This document shows, one piece after another, positions 7,392 through 15,920 of a stretch of 64,000 nt of DNA (position 1 is the first letter of the stretch; each line of letters begins with the position of its first letter). This stretch comes from GCA-2746795 sp963747345 (GTDB lineage Bacteria; Chloroflexota; Anaerolineae; Promineifilales; Promineifilaceae): assembly GCA_963747345.1 (NCBI GenBank), contig CAVVFA010000009.1:310001-374000 (forward strand), in the 5' to 3' direction. Both the position numbers and the translations under genes were made by a program. The notes under the pieces are model-generated. The model made no database searches. It worked only from the letters and a program-made list of their open reading frames with translations, and had not been told where the DNA came from.

Positions 7392-9615
7392 AACGATTCT
7401 CCTGGAAAAACTGGCCCCTCGCGCTTAAACTAACGGTTAGCATCACTCTCATTGTGGTGCTGACCGTCACCATCGTCACCCTCATCTCCATGCGGCGTGA
7501 CAGGCAAACTTTCCAGGCAGAATTAGAACAACAAGCCGAGCTTTTGCTCAACACCCTGTCGGCGGGTTCAGCCGATTCTCTCTACTTCCTCGACGCAGAT
7601 TTCCTCAACGACATGATGGTCGATTTGGGCGCGTATGAAGTCGTCACCTTTGGCCGCATTTACGACGACGAAGGGCGAATTGTGGCCGATGCCCTCGACC
7701 CCAACCAACGATTCAACGTCTCGCCAGATGCATTTGGCAGCAGCGTCTTGGCAAGTCCCTCAACCGTGTTCAACTGGGAAGATGATCAACTCGTTGCCGG
7801 AAAACCTGTCATGTTGGGGGCGCAAACCGTGGGCGCTATTGCCGTTGGCTTACCGACTGCCCCGTTGGCCGTCAAAATCAGAACGGTACGCGACCAAGGC
7901 ATCGTCGTGGCGAGTGTCGCCGTTCTGGCTGGTTTGGTATTAGCCCTTTTGTTCAGTCGCTCCATCACCGATCCCCTGCAAGACATGGTAAAAGCCACCC
8001 AGCGCGTCAGCGAAGGCGACCTATCCCAGCCCGTTGAGATCCACAGCGGCGATGAATTGGCCGCCCTGGGTGAAAACTTTAACCAGATGACAGCTAGGCT
8101 CCGGTTCACGATGAATCAAATGGAAGGGGAAATCGAGGAGCGCAAACGGGCGCAGGTGGAACTGGAAGTTGCCAAAGAAGATGCAGAATCAGCCAATCGT
8201 GCCAAAAGTTCTTTCCTGTCCAACATGAGCCATGAATTACGTACACCCCTGAATGCCATTTTGGGGTACTCCCAGTTAATGACACGCGGACAGGAAGCTT
8301 CGCCCCAAATCCGCGAAAATCTAAAAATCATCTCTCGCAGTGGCGAGCATTTGCTGGGGTTAATCAATCAGGTTTTGGACATGTCCAAGATTGAAGCCGG
8401 TCGTATGACGGTGAATGAACGGGATTTTGACCTCTACACCTTGCTCTCTGATATTGAAAGTATGTTCCGCCTGAAAGCAGAAGAAAAAAATGTCCGTCTC
8501 ATCTTTGAGCGTCATCCAGAAACACCTCGTTACATCCGCACGGATGAGATGAAATTGCGCCAAATTCTCATCAACTTGCTCAACAATGCCTACAAATTTA
8601 CGGATGCCGGGTATGTGATGGTACGGGTGGATTATGCGCAGGAAACGGCCGTTTCTCCCCAACTTGAACCTCTATCCACAAACTACTCTTCGCCGTTGAA
8701 GACACCGGCCCCGGCATCGCCCCCGAAGAGCTAGACACCTTGTTTGACGCCTTCGTCCAGGCAGAAGCCGGACGTGAATCAGGCGGTGGCACCGGTCTCG
8801 GGCTCACCCTCAGTCTCCAGTTTGCCCAATTGTTGGGCGGTGACATGACCGTGCGCAATGTGCAAGACAAACAAGGGCATGGCGCACTTTTTCAGTTCAG
8901 CGTCCAGGTCGGCGTTATTGATACCATCAGCCAGACCAAGCCCAAACTGCCAGAAGTGGTTGCGCTCAAACCGGGCCAGCCAGAATTCCGCATTTTGGTC
9001 ACAGACGACATCGCCGAAAGCAGACAACTTCTCGTGCAATTACTCAAACCATTGGGATTCCTCATGATGGAAGCCAAAGATGGGCAGGAAGCGCTCGATT
9101 TTTGGCAATCCTGGCAGCCACATCTCATCTGGATGGATTTGCATATGCCCAACATGAATGGCTGCACGGCCACCGAACGCATCAAAGCCCATAATGAAGA
9201 AACAAATACAATCGTCATCGCCACCACAGCCAGCGCCTTTGCCGAAGAAGTGGGCGACATTATGGACTGCGGTTTTGATGATTTTGTGCGTAAACCGATC
9301 CGCACGGAAAAGGTATTTGAAATTTTGCACACCTATCTGGGTGTTGACTATATTTACGCGGTGCATGAAGAAACGGCCGTTCCCGCCCAATCTGGCACAA
9401 ATGGAGAAGATGATCATTGGAAAACGGCCGTTGCCGCCTTACCCGAATCCTTGCAAACCAAGCTAAAAAACGCAGCCCTGCAAACCAACATGCTAGAAAT
9501 GGATCAACTCATCACCCAAACCAGCCACTATCAGCCAGACCTGGCCCAAAAATTCCAACAACTGGCTGATGAATTTGAATACGGTAAAATACTAACCATC
9601 TTAGAAGCAAGCTAA
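7388..9615 (+). CDS. Hybrid sensor histidine kinase coupled to PhnD-like protein (frameshifted)
   Basis: A membrane sensor kinase of about 742 residues. TM1 is near residues 11-35 and TM2 near 175-195 (VASVAVLAGLVLALLF), with a periplasmic sensor domain between them. A HAMP follows (ITDPLQDMVKATQRVSEGDL), then HisKA with the phospho-acceptor in FLSNMSHELRTPLNAILGYS. HATPase_c has N-box LINLLNNAYKFTDAG and G-boxes DTGPGIAPEE and GGGTGLGL. A REC domain (ILVTDDIAESRQLL, WMDLHMPNMNG, K in VRKPIR) and a C-terminal helical tail complete it. One base is missing near 8675 (...PLST then KLLFAVEDTG). It is translationally coupled to the upstream binding lipoprotein and followed by a REC-kinase gene, making a three-gene phosphorelay cluster. 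Confidence 0.85.
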
Positions 9616-9654
9616 ACAAACTGCTCCATAACAAAACCACCATAGGACAATGCC

Positions 9655-10755
9655 GTGAACGCCCAACAAGATAGCATCCTCATCGTTGATGATACCCCAG
9701 CAAACCTCCGTTTGCTGGCAAGCATCCTGTCTGACGCTGACTATCTTATACGCCCCGCCAAAGACGGCAAATCCGCCCTCACTTCGGCAAACTCCGCCCC
9801 GCCAGACCTTATCCTGCTAGACGTGATGATGCCCGGCATGGACGGATACGAGGTATGCGAAAAACTCAAAGCCAATCCCCACACCGCCGACATACCCGTC
9901 ATATTCATCAGCGCCCTGGACGACGTTTCAGACAAAGTAAAAGCATTCGCCGTGGGTGGCGTAGACTACATCCCCAAACCATTTCATGCAGAAGAAGTAT
10001 TAGCGCGGGTAAACACCCATCTCACCATCCGCAAACTACAACAAAGCCTCAACGATCAAATTGCAGAACTAGATGCCTTCGCCCATACCGTCGCCCACGA
10101 TCTCAAAAATCCGCTTTCCCTCATCGTCGGCTTTTCAGACTTTCTGGTTGCCGCCAGCGAGCGCATGACCGATGAAGACGGGCAAGCAATCTGCGTAAAG
10201 TGCAAAAAGCAGGCAACAAAGCCGCCAACATCATCGACGAGCTACTCCTGCTCTCCAGTGTCCGCAAGGAAAATGTGACCTTAGCCCCTCTAAACATGGC
10301 AGACATCATCTTTGCCGCCCAAGACCGCCTAACTTACATGATTGAGGAATATCAGGCAGAAATTTCAACAGCAACCCACTGGCCTACAGCCCTCGGCTAT
10401 GCTCCGTGGGTTGAGGAAATTTGGGTCAACTATTTGAGCAATGGCCTGAAATATGGGGGCAAACCCACCAAAATTAGAATTAGGTGGCGAAACATTGGAA
10501 GACGGTCGCACCCGCTTTTGGATAAAAGATAATGGATCAGGCATCGATCCCGAAGATCAGGCACGCCTCTTTGCTGAATTTATGCGCATCGGCCAAATGC
10601 GTGTGCAAGGACATGGCTTGGGGCTATCTATCGTGCAGCGTATCAGCCAGAAACTAAATGGCGACGTTGGCGTCACCAGCACACTCGGAGAAGGCAGCGA
10701 ATTTTACTTCATCCTCCCCTCAGCAATGGCCGACGAAAACCAAGTAACCATCTGA
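9655..10755 (+). CDS. Response regulator-histidine kinase fusion (two frameshifts)
   Basis: A cytoplasmic REC-HisKA-HATPase protein of about 366 residues. The REC domain (SILIVDDTPANLRLLASIL, phospho-Asp in LILLDVMMPGMDGYEV, K in YIPKPFHAEEV) precedes a short coiled linker. HisKA follows, with H in LDAFAHTVAHDLKNPLSLI. The HATPase motifs are NYLSNGLKYGG, DNGSGIDPEDQARLF and GHGLGLSIVQRI. The start is GTG at 9655 after AGGAC. Indels near 10190 and 10475 split the kinase half; both lie by short homopolymers and the flanking protein joins cleanly, so assembly error is more likely than decay. It follows the hybrid kinase by 39 bases and may be its partner. Confidence 0.82.
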
Positions 10756-10770
10756 AAATTATGCGACACA

Positions 10771-10801
10771 GATTGGACTAATCTTGGAGATTAGTTCAAT
10801 C
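10771..10801. terminator. Hairpin between convergent kinase and murA genes
   Basis: GATTGGACTAATCT (10771-10784) pairs with AGATTAGTTCAATC (10788-10801) around a TGG loop with one mismatch. It uses the same GATTAGAGATT-like vocabulary as the heptad hairpins and sits between converging stop codons, so bidirectional termination is likely. Confidence 0.6.
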
Positions 10802-10827
10802 TCGCCAAGTTAAAAACGAACAAGCCC

Positions 10828-12123
10828 TTATTCAACTCGTCGAATATTAGCACCCAAATTCAACAACTTCTGCTCAATATTCTCATACCCACGATCAATT
10901 TGTTGAATATTATGGATGACGCTTGTCCCTTCAGCACAAAGCGCCGCTAACACCATCGCCATGCCCGCACGGATGTCTGGGCTAGGCACACCTTGAGGGC
11001 TGGCATGAAGCGGTCTGCCCCCATCCACAATCACCCGATGCGGATCACAAATGACAATCCGCGCCCCCATGAATGTCAGGTTATCCACAAAAAAGAAACG
11101 GCTCTCATACATCCAATCGTGCAGCAAAACTGTGCCGCTAGACTGGGTGGCAATAACCACTGCAATGCTCATTAAATCAGCCGGAAAGCCAGGCCAGGGC
11201 ATCGGCTTGATATGCGGAATACGCCCTCCCAGCGCCGGTTGAATGGTCATTCGCTGCTCGGAAGGCACCATGATGATGTCGTTGTCTTCCACCAGCCAGT
11301 GAACACCTAGCTGCGCGAAAACCAACTCAATCATGCCTAAATTATGGGGGTCTGCATCCTTGATGCGAATCTCACCGCCAGTTACGGCCGCTGCACCGAT
11401 AAAGCTGCCCACTTCCATAAAATCAGCACCAATGCGGAATTCTGTACCACTCAACTTTTCTACACCATGAATTGTCAGCCGATTCGTGCCAATGCCATCA
11501 ATTTGAGCGCCCATTTGATTTAGAAAATTACATAAATCACGCACGTGTGGCTCGGAAGCGGCATTGTCGATGATAGTAATGCCTTTCGCCAAGGAAGCGG
11601 CCATGACGGTATTTTCGGTGGCTGTGACGCTGGCTTCTGCTTGCAGATGATAGCCGGCTCCCACCAATTGTTTCACTTTCATGCGGAAAATCCCTTGTCC
11701 AATCAGTTCCACTTCCGTTCCCAACGATTCCAGGCCACGAATCAGGGTATCTAACGGCCGTCCGCCAATAACATCACCACCGGGCAAGGGCAACGTTACC
11801 TCCCCCATGCGTGCCACTAATGGCCCAGAAAACACAAAAGAGGCTCGGGTACGTCCCGCCAATTCACTGTCTAGCTCACTGGTGCGTACATTTTTAGCGT
11901 GAATACGCCAACTCCCGCCACCCAAATCCAAAACCTCGACACCAATATCCTGCAAGAGATGTATCGTGTTATTGACATCTTGAATGTTTGGGATATTGTG
12001 TAAAATTACCGGTTCATCAGTCAACAAACAAGCAGGTAGCAATTTAAGCGCTGCATTTTTATTGCCGCTGGCTGTAATGGTTCCCTGGAGTCGGTGGCTC
12101 CCTTCTATAATAAATTTTCCCAT
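10828..12123 (-). CDS. murA: UDP-N-acetylglucosamine 1-carboxyvinyltransferase with Asp at the catalytic Cys position
   Basis: MurA, 431 residues, transfers enolpyruvate from PEP to UDP-GlcNAc in the first committed step of peptidoglycan synthesis in the cytoplasm. The start ATG at 12123 gives the conserved N-terminus MGKFIIEGSHRLQGTITASGN. An in-frame extension to 12306 lacks MurA similarity and is rejected. The substrate loop normally reads GGCxIGxRP; here it is LPGGDVIGGRPLDT, with Asp117 in place of the Cys that fosfomycin alkylates. The same change is known in Mycobacterium and Chlamydia MurA and gives intrinsic fosfomycin resistance. Other conserved parts (ENTVMAASLAKG, PGFPADLMS, HDWMYESRFFFV) are intact. 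It is divergent from the REC-GAF-PAS gene. Confidence 0.93.
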   Translation of the reverse strand: MGKFIIEGSHRLQGTITASGNKNAALKLLPACLLTDEPVILHNIPNIQDVNNTIHLLQDIGVEVLDLGGGSWRIHAKNVRTSELDSELAGRTRASFVFSGPLVARMGEVTLPLPGGDVIGGRPLDTLIRGLESLGTEVELIGQGIFRMKVKQLVGAGYHLQAEASVTATENTVMAASLAKGITIIDNAASEPHVRDLCNFLNQMGAQIDGIGTNRLTIHGVEKLSGTEFRIGADFMEVGSFIGAAAVTGGEIRIKDADPHNLGMIELVFAQLGVHWLVEDNDIIMVPSEQRMTIQPALGGRIPHIKPMPWPGFPADLMSIAVVIATQSSGTVLLHDWMYESRFFFVDNLTFMGARIVICDPHRVIVDGGRPLHASPQGVPSPDIRAGMAMVLAALCAEGTSVIHNIQQIDRGYENIEQKLLNLGANIRRVE

Positions 12124-12323
12124 ATGATTTTGACCCTTTTTGTTTTGGGGCTGCATCAGCACCCGTTCAGGTTCAGTAAGAATTAGTAGGCCAAGAATTG
12201 TACCAATGCCCCACGCCGAGGCAACCCATGAACCCCCTGCGTGACCAAAATATGACCGACATTTGCTTGTGGACTTACCGAGTAGTAAACTAGGGGCTAC
12301 TACCAATAACCAATCCTAAAGGA

Positions 12324-13559
12324 ATGGCCTACATGTACGAACGTGTACTCGTCATTGACGATTCTCAAGAAATCCGTGAATTTTTAAGTGAATATATTCT
12401 CAAACCGAAAGGCTTTGAAGTCTTATCTGCTTCTAATGGGCTGATGGGGCTGGAAATGGCAATTGCCAAAGAGCCAGATTTGATGATCGTGGATCAGCAA
12501 ATGCCGCGTTTGACCGGTTTGGAAGTGTTGGAAAAGCTGAAAGAACGCGGGATTGAAATACCTGCTATTTTGGCAACTGCACACGGCTCGGAAGAAACGG
12601 CCGTTGCTGCTTTCCGTTTGGGTATCCGTGATTATGTGATCAAGCCATTTGATGCGGATGAAATTAGTGATTCAGTTGACAAGGCGCTGCGTGAAAGCCG
12701 TTTGGCTCGGGAGCGGGATCAACTGGTGCAGCAGCTCATGGAAAGCAATTCTCAGCTTCAGCGCCGGGCACAAGAACTTAATGTGCTGTATGGCGTAGGT
12801 AAATCTGTGGCATCCTCCCTGGATTTAGAAGAAGTGCTGCAACGTGTGGTAGAAGCGGCCGTTTATGTCGTTGGGGCGGAAGAAGGTTCGCTGATGCTTC
12901 TTGATGAAAATCAAGGTGAGCTTTATATCCGAGCCTCCAAGAATTTGGATTCTAAAGCCAAATCCATGCGCAAGCGTGTTTCCGATAGTCTTGCTGGCAA
13001 GGTACTACAAACAAAACGGGCCATTGCTATTGGCAATGATTCACAGTGGAAACGAACCCATACCGCCCTGCTCGTAAAATCGTTAATTTATGTGCCGCTG
13101 ATTTTACAAAACAAACCAATCGGGGTGCTTGGTGTTACCAATCGCCTCAAAGAAACATCGTTTGACAGTAATGATACCCGCGCTTTGTCAGCCTTAGGTG
13201 GGTACGCAACAATTGCCATCAACAACGCCAACATCTACAGCGAAATCGAATCTGAGAAAAATACGCTCAGTGCCGTTGTCGATTTAACAGATAATCCTGT
13301 GATCGTACTCTCACCAGGGAATGAACTGCTGATTGTCAACTCCGCAGCTAGAAAAGCGCTGGATTTACCTGAAGGAAATGTGATTGGCGAGAAGATTGGA
13401 ACGATGATTAATGGGGAACTGGTTGAATTTATGAGCCAGGAGCAAGCGGATGGATCTGTCATTACGGGCGAAATAACATTACAAAACGGCCGTTCCTATC
13501 GTGCAGAAATGACCCTAATCGTAGGCGGCAATCGCTCAATTTTGCTTCAGTTGAAATAG
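12324..13559 (+). CDS. REC-GAF-PAS multidomain regulator without output domain
   Basis: A cytoplasmic protein of 411 residues. REC (residues about 5-120) has RVLVIDDSQEIREFL, the phospho-Asp in LMIVDQQMPRLTG, and K in DYVIKPFDADEI. A coiled-coil linker at about 128-165 (LVQQLMESNSQLQRRAQELNVLYGVG) leads to a GAF domain at about 165-310 (VVEAAVYVVGAEEGSLMLLDEN, GVLGVTNRLKETSFDSND). A PAS-like fold at about 320-410 (LSAVVDLTDNPVIVLSPGNELLIVN) ends the protein with no kinase, cyclase or DNA-binding domain. It may pass a signal by protein contact. The initiator could be Met1 or Met4. The REC-cyclase at 26.4 kb shares the REC-GAF-PAS layout and may be related. Confidence 0.85.
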   Translation: MAYMYERVLVIDDSQEIREFLSEYILKPKGFEVLSASNGLMGLEMAIAKEPDLMIVDQQMPRLTGLEVLEKLKERGIEIPAILATAHGSEETAVAAFRLGIRDYVIKPFDADEISDSVDKALRESRLARERDQLVQQLMESNSQLQRRAQELNVLYGVGKSVASSLDLEEVLQRVVEAAVYVVGAEEGSLMLLDENQGELYIRASKNLDSKAKSMRKRVSDSLAGKVLQTKRAIAIGNDSQWKRTHTALLVKSLIYVPLILQNKPIGVLGVTNRLKETSFDSNDTRALSALGGYATIAINNANIYSEIESEKNTLSAVVDLTDNPVIVLSPGNELLIVNSAARKALDLPEGNVIGEKIGTMINGELVEFMSQEQADGSVITGEITLQNGRSYRAEMTLIVGGNRSILLQLK

Positions 13560-13562
13560 CGG

Positions 13563-13808
13563 TTAATTGGCTTTCATCCCCAGCCAAAAATGATGTAGTA
13601 ATACAGTTTGAGTCGGTTGCACTTCAATGCGACCGACTTTTTTGTTTTCAGCGGAAGAAACCACACCCTCAACCAACATCTTGGTATTTACCAAACACAA
13701 TTCAGGAAAACGGCCGTATTTTTCCTGATAAAAGTCAGCCGCCCGTTCCACCTTTTCATCAAACGGCCGTTGTTTGTCATCATCTAACCATAACATGCCA
13801 ATATCCAT
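13563..13808 (-). CDS. Small protein downstream of FtsK-like ATPase
   Basis: An 81-residue unrecognised soluble protein beginning MDIGMLWLDDDKQRPFDEKV. It is predicted alpha/beta with the tract ERAADFYQEKYGRFPELCLVN and no membrane segment. The ATG at 13808 is chosen because AGGAGG lies 6 bases upstream, and the first codon abuts the stop of the FtsK-like gene, implying an operon and translational coupling. Its 3' end contains the hairpin that terminates the opposite-strand gene. It may assist the ATPase; there is no further evidence. Confidence 0.7.
   Translation of the reverse strand: MDIGMLWLDDDKQRPFDEKVERAADFYQEKYGRFPELCLVNTKMLVEGVVSSAENKKVGRIEVQPTQTVLLHHFWLGMKAN
13611..13642 (+). terminator. 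Intrinsic terminator of the REC-GAF-PAS gene, embedded in an opposing gene
   Basis: AGTCGGT (13611-13617) pairs with ACCGACT (13632-13638) and is followed by six T's. It lies 52 bases past the + strand stop but inside the coding end of the convergent 81-residue gene. Confidence 0.7.
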
Positions 13809-13809
13809 C

Positions 13810-15009
13810 TCATTCCTCCTCATCAAAAAAGTTTGGTGCATCATTTTTAATCCAAAATGACGCGGGGATTGGATCTGAATCAAGATCAGGCAGTAATGGC
13901 CGAACCAAATAAGGGCGTGCCAAAATCGAAACCTTGAAAATTTGTTGCAGCTTTTTCAAGCTCATGTGTAAATCATAATCGTCAATATAAGCAGCCTGAA
14001 AATAAACCGACCCATCATCTTGAAGCAGTAAAAAATCACCACGCCCTAACAAAAATTCAGCCTCGCTATTTTCCATGCCCGTTGCCGCGCGAGCCTGCAA
14101 ATCGTCGGCGGCTTGACCGACAATGCGTTGGGTGAGGTTCGCTTTTAGATGCGTGTCAAGAAGATCAGACTCGGGGCGGGGTGTGGTTAAGACCAGATGG
14201 AGTCCCGCCTTGTGGCCTCGCTGCAAAAGCTCAGTTACGGCCTCTACAATTGGTTCTCCCCCCACTTCCATTAATTCCACAACATGATCAATCATCAGAA
14301 CGATGGCGGGTGTCGTGTCCCCGCACCGCAGACGATTTCTCATCTCATCGACTAACCAAGCCAAGATTTGGACTGCTTCTTCTATACGAAAAGCAATATA
14401 AGCCGACATGTGGGGCAAAACAGTCAGGGGTTTGAGGGTTGAATAGGCATTGTTGTGCTCAAAAACTGGGGCAATAATAACTTGTTGTAACTGTGATTGG
14501 CGGTTAGCGAGTGCCAAAGACATGGAAATGGAGCGCAGCAATGATGTCTTGCCTGCCCCCTCAACGCCAGAAATCAGGGTATGCTCTCGCAGGGGAAGTA
14601 AAACAGGATTGGCTTCATCTGACAGCCCTATAACGGCCGTTTCCCGCCCTATACCCACTTCCATTGCCATCACATCCAGCAAGCGCACCGGCACATCTAC
14701 TTGTCTGGCAACTGAAACTTGCAAACGGCCGTTTTCCCTTGAAACCGAAATCTGCGGCACACCAAGCGCCTGGCGCAAATCATCCGTCAAAGAGCGCATC
14801 CATTCCCAACCGCCATGTAGTTGTGTTTGTAGATCAAATTGGATTGTCTGCGGGGAGACTGTGCCGCCCGACACCTGAGCAGGCAACTGATGCGCATCCA
14901 TCACGCGCTCAATCTGGCGCGATTGAAGTTGCACACGGTGATTTAGGCGCTTTTTTTGTAACTGGCGTCTCTGATCTATGGTTTTAGGAGATTGCACAAT
15001 TGGGAACAT
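13810..15009 (-). CDS. Soluble FtsK/SpoIIIE-like P-loop ATPase
   Basis: A 399-residue FtsK-HerA-type ATPase lacking the N-terminal membrane segments of true FtsK. The N-terminal 130 residues are helical and beta-rich and unrecognised (a coiled stretch with QLQKKRLNHRVQLQSRQIE). The motor domain begins at HTLISGVEGAGKTSLLRSIS (Walker A). Walker B reads AIVLMIDHVVEL, with His where the family normally has the catalytic Glu. LLQRGHKAGLHLVLTTPRP matches the FtsK signature around Q-R-G-R-x-x-G-I-H-L. NLTQRIVGQAADDLQARAATG and LLGRGDFLLLQ complete the family C-terminus. The reduced Walker B may mean slow or structural ATPase action. A GAAC-N4-GTTC site overlaps the start codon, suggesting LexA control. 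Confidence 0.8.
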   Translation of the reverse strand: MFPIVQSPKTIDQRRQLQKKRLNHRVQLQSRQIERVMDAHQLPAQVSGGTVSPQTIQFDLQTQLHGGWEWMRSLTDDLRQALGVPQISVSRENGRLQVSVARQVDVPVRLLDVMAMEVGIGRETAVIGLSDEANPVLLPLREHTLISGVEGAGKTSLLRSISMSLALANRQSQLQQVIIAPVFEHNNAYSTLKPLTVLPHMSAYIAFRIEEAVQILAWLVDEMRNRLRCGDTTPAIVLMIDHVVELMEVGGEPIVEAVTELLQRGHKAGLHLVLTTPRPESDLLDTHLKANLTQRIVGQAADDLQARAATGMENSEAEFLLGRGDFLLLQDDGSVYFQAAYIDDYDLHMSLKKLQQIFKVSILARPYLVRPLLPDLDSDPIPASFWIKNDAPNFFDEEE

Positions 15010-15015
15010 TTGTTC
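15004..15015. promoter_or_regulatory. LexA-like GAAC-N4-GTTC site over the FtsK-like start
   Basis: GAACATTTGTTC is a perfect GAAC/GTTC dyad overlapping the ATG of the FtsK-like gene. It matches the core but not all flanking positions of the consensus box seen at 15870. Binding there would block translation initiation or early elongation. Confidence 0.45.
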
Positions 15016-15027
15016 TTATTTTTGCGT

Positions 15028-15054
15028 AAAAAAAGACGGCCATTATAGCCGTCT
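15028..15054 (-). terminator. Intrinsic terminator of lexA
   Basis: On the minus strand AGACGGC-TATAATG-GCCGTCT is followed by a run of T's (15028-15034 as A's on the plus strand). It separates lexA from the FtsK-like gene, so the latter probably has its own promoter. Confidence 0.85.
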
Positions 15055-15079
15055 CACCATCAAATTTAGGCAGTTGCCC

Positions 15080-15781
15080 TTATGCAGTCTGCCGCAAAAC
15101 CATCATGACTTTGCCTTGCACCTGCACATCTTCCGGTGCGGCATAAATAGGATCCATGGTTGGATTTGCAGGCTGTAACCGGATGCGGTCTTCGTCATAG
15201 AAGAAGTATTTGAGCGTCATCGTATCGTCTTCAAGCCACACAGCAACCATGTCGCCGTTTTTGGCAGTTTGTTGCTGCTGCATGATGACAATATCACCGT
15301 CGTTGACCATCGCATCAATCATCGAGTCACCATCAACACGGAGCGCAAACAGGTCTTGAGAACGGCCGTTTACCATGGAGGCGCTGATTTCGATTGCATC
15401 TTCTTCATCATAGGCGTCAAAGTCACTCATCACAGATTCAAGCGGCAAACTAGCACCAATATTGCCCCGCAGTGGGATTTTAAGTAAGCCCATTCCACTC
15501 GCCACTGTACCGGCAACCTCGTTTACATTGTCCGCAACGAGGCCCAAAAATTCGCGGGCTTTATCAGTGAAACTAATACCACGAGATACTTCAGCATCTC
15601 GTACAAGGTATTCGCCTTCTTCTAATCGGGTTAAATTGTAATTGACGACAGAGGTAGAACTAATATCTACAGCAGCCCCAATCTCACGAATCGTTGGTGG
15701 ACGGTCATAATCTTCCCGATATTTGTAAATAAAGTTCAAGATATTTTTTTGCCGTTCTGATAACGATTTCTTTTTAGCCAT
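15080..15781 (-). CDS. lexA: LexA repressor
   Basis: The SOS repressor, 233 residues. The start at 15781 has GGAGCTGATAGAC just upstream and gives MAKKKSLSERQKNILNFI. The N-terminal winged helix (RPPTIREIGAAVDISSTSVVNYNLTRLE) is canonical. The C-terminal S24 peptidase domain has the catalytic Ser in RVDGDSMIDAMVNDGD and Lys in DTMTLKYFF. The self-cleavage site, usually Ala-Gly, reads Gly-Ala-Ser (RGNIGASLPL), so the scissile bond is probably Ala-Ser. A consensus Gram-positive-type LexA box lies about 90 bases upstream, as expected for autoregulation. It is divergent from ggt. Confidence 0.94.
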   Translation of the reverse strand: MAKKKSLSERQKNILNFIYKYREDYDRPPTIREIGAAVDISSTSVVNYNLTRLEEGEYLVRDAEVSRGISFTDKAREFLGLVADNVNEVAGTVASGMGLLKIPLRGNIGASLPLESVMSDFDAYDEEDAIEISASMVNGRSQDLFALRVDGDSMIDAMVNDGDIVIMQQQQTAKNGDMVAVWLEDDTMTLKYFFYDEDRIRLQPANPTMDPIYAAPEDVQVQGKVMMVLRQTA

Positions 15782-15869
15782 GTCTATCAGCTCCTTGACG
15801 CTAGACCACATCCCTATCAAAATTAAAGGGAAAAGTCAATAGTCGCTCATTTGTTCTGTTGATTATAAG

Positions 15870-15883
15870 CGAACAAGTGTTCG
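15870..15883. promoter_or_regulatory. LexA box (CGAACAAGTGTTCG)
   Basis: Fits the Gram-positive SOS consensus CGAAC-RNRY-GTTCG/YC at every position. It lies in the divergent lexA-ggt spacer, 89 bases from lexA and 37 from ggt. Confidence 0.88.
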
Positions 15884-15920
15884 ATGTCAAGATGAGTTTT
15901 ACGTCAAGTAAAGAGGGCTT

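Noticed and set aside
12124..12306. N-terminal extension of murA
   Set aside because: The 61 extra residues have no MurA similarity and the true N-terminus MGKFIIEG starts at 12123.
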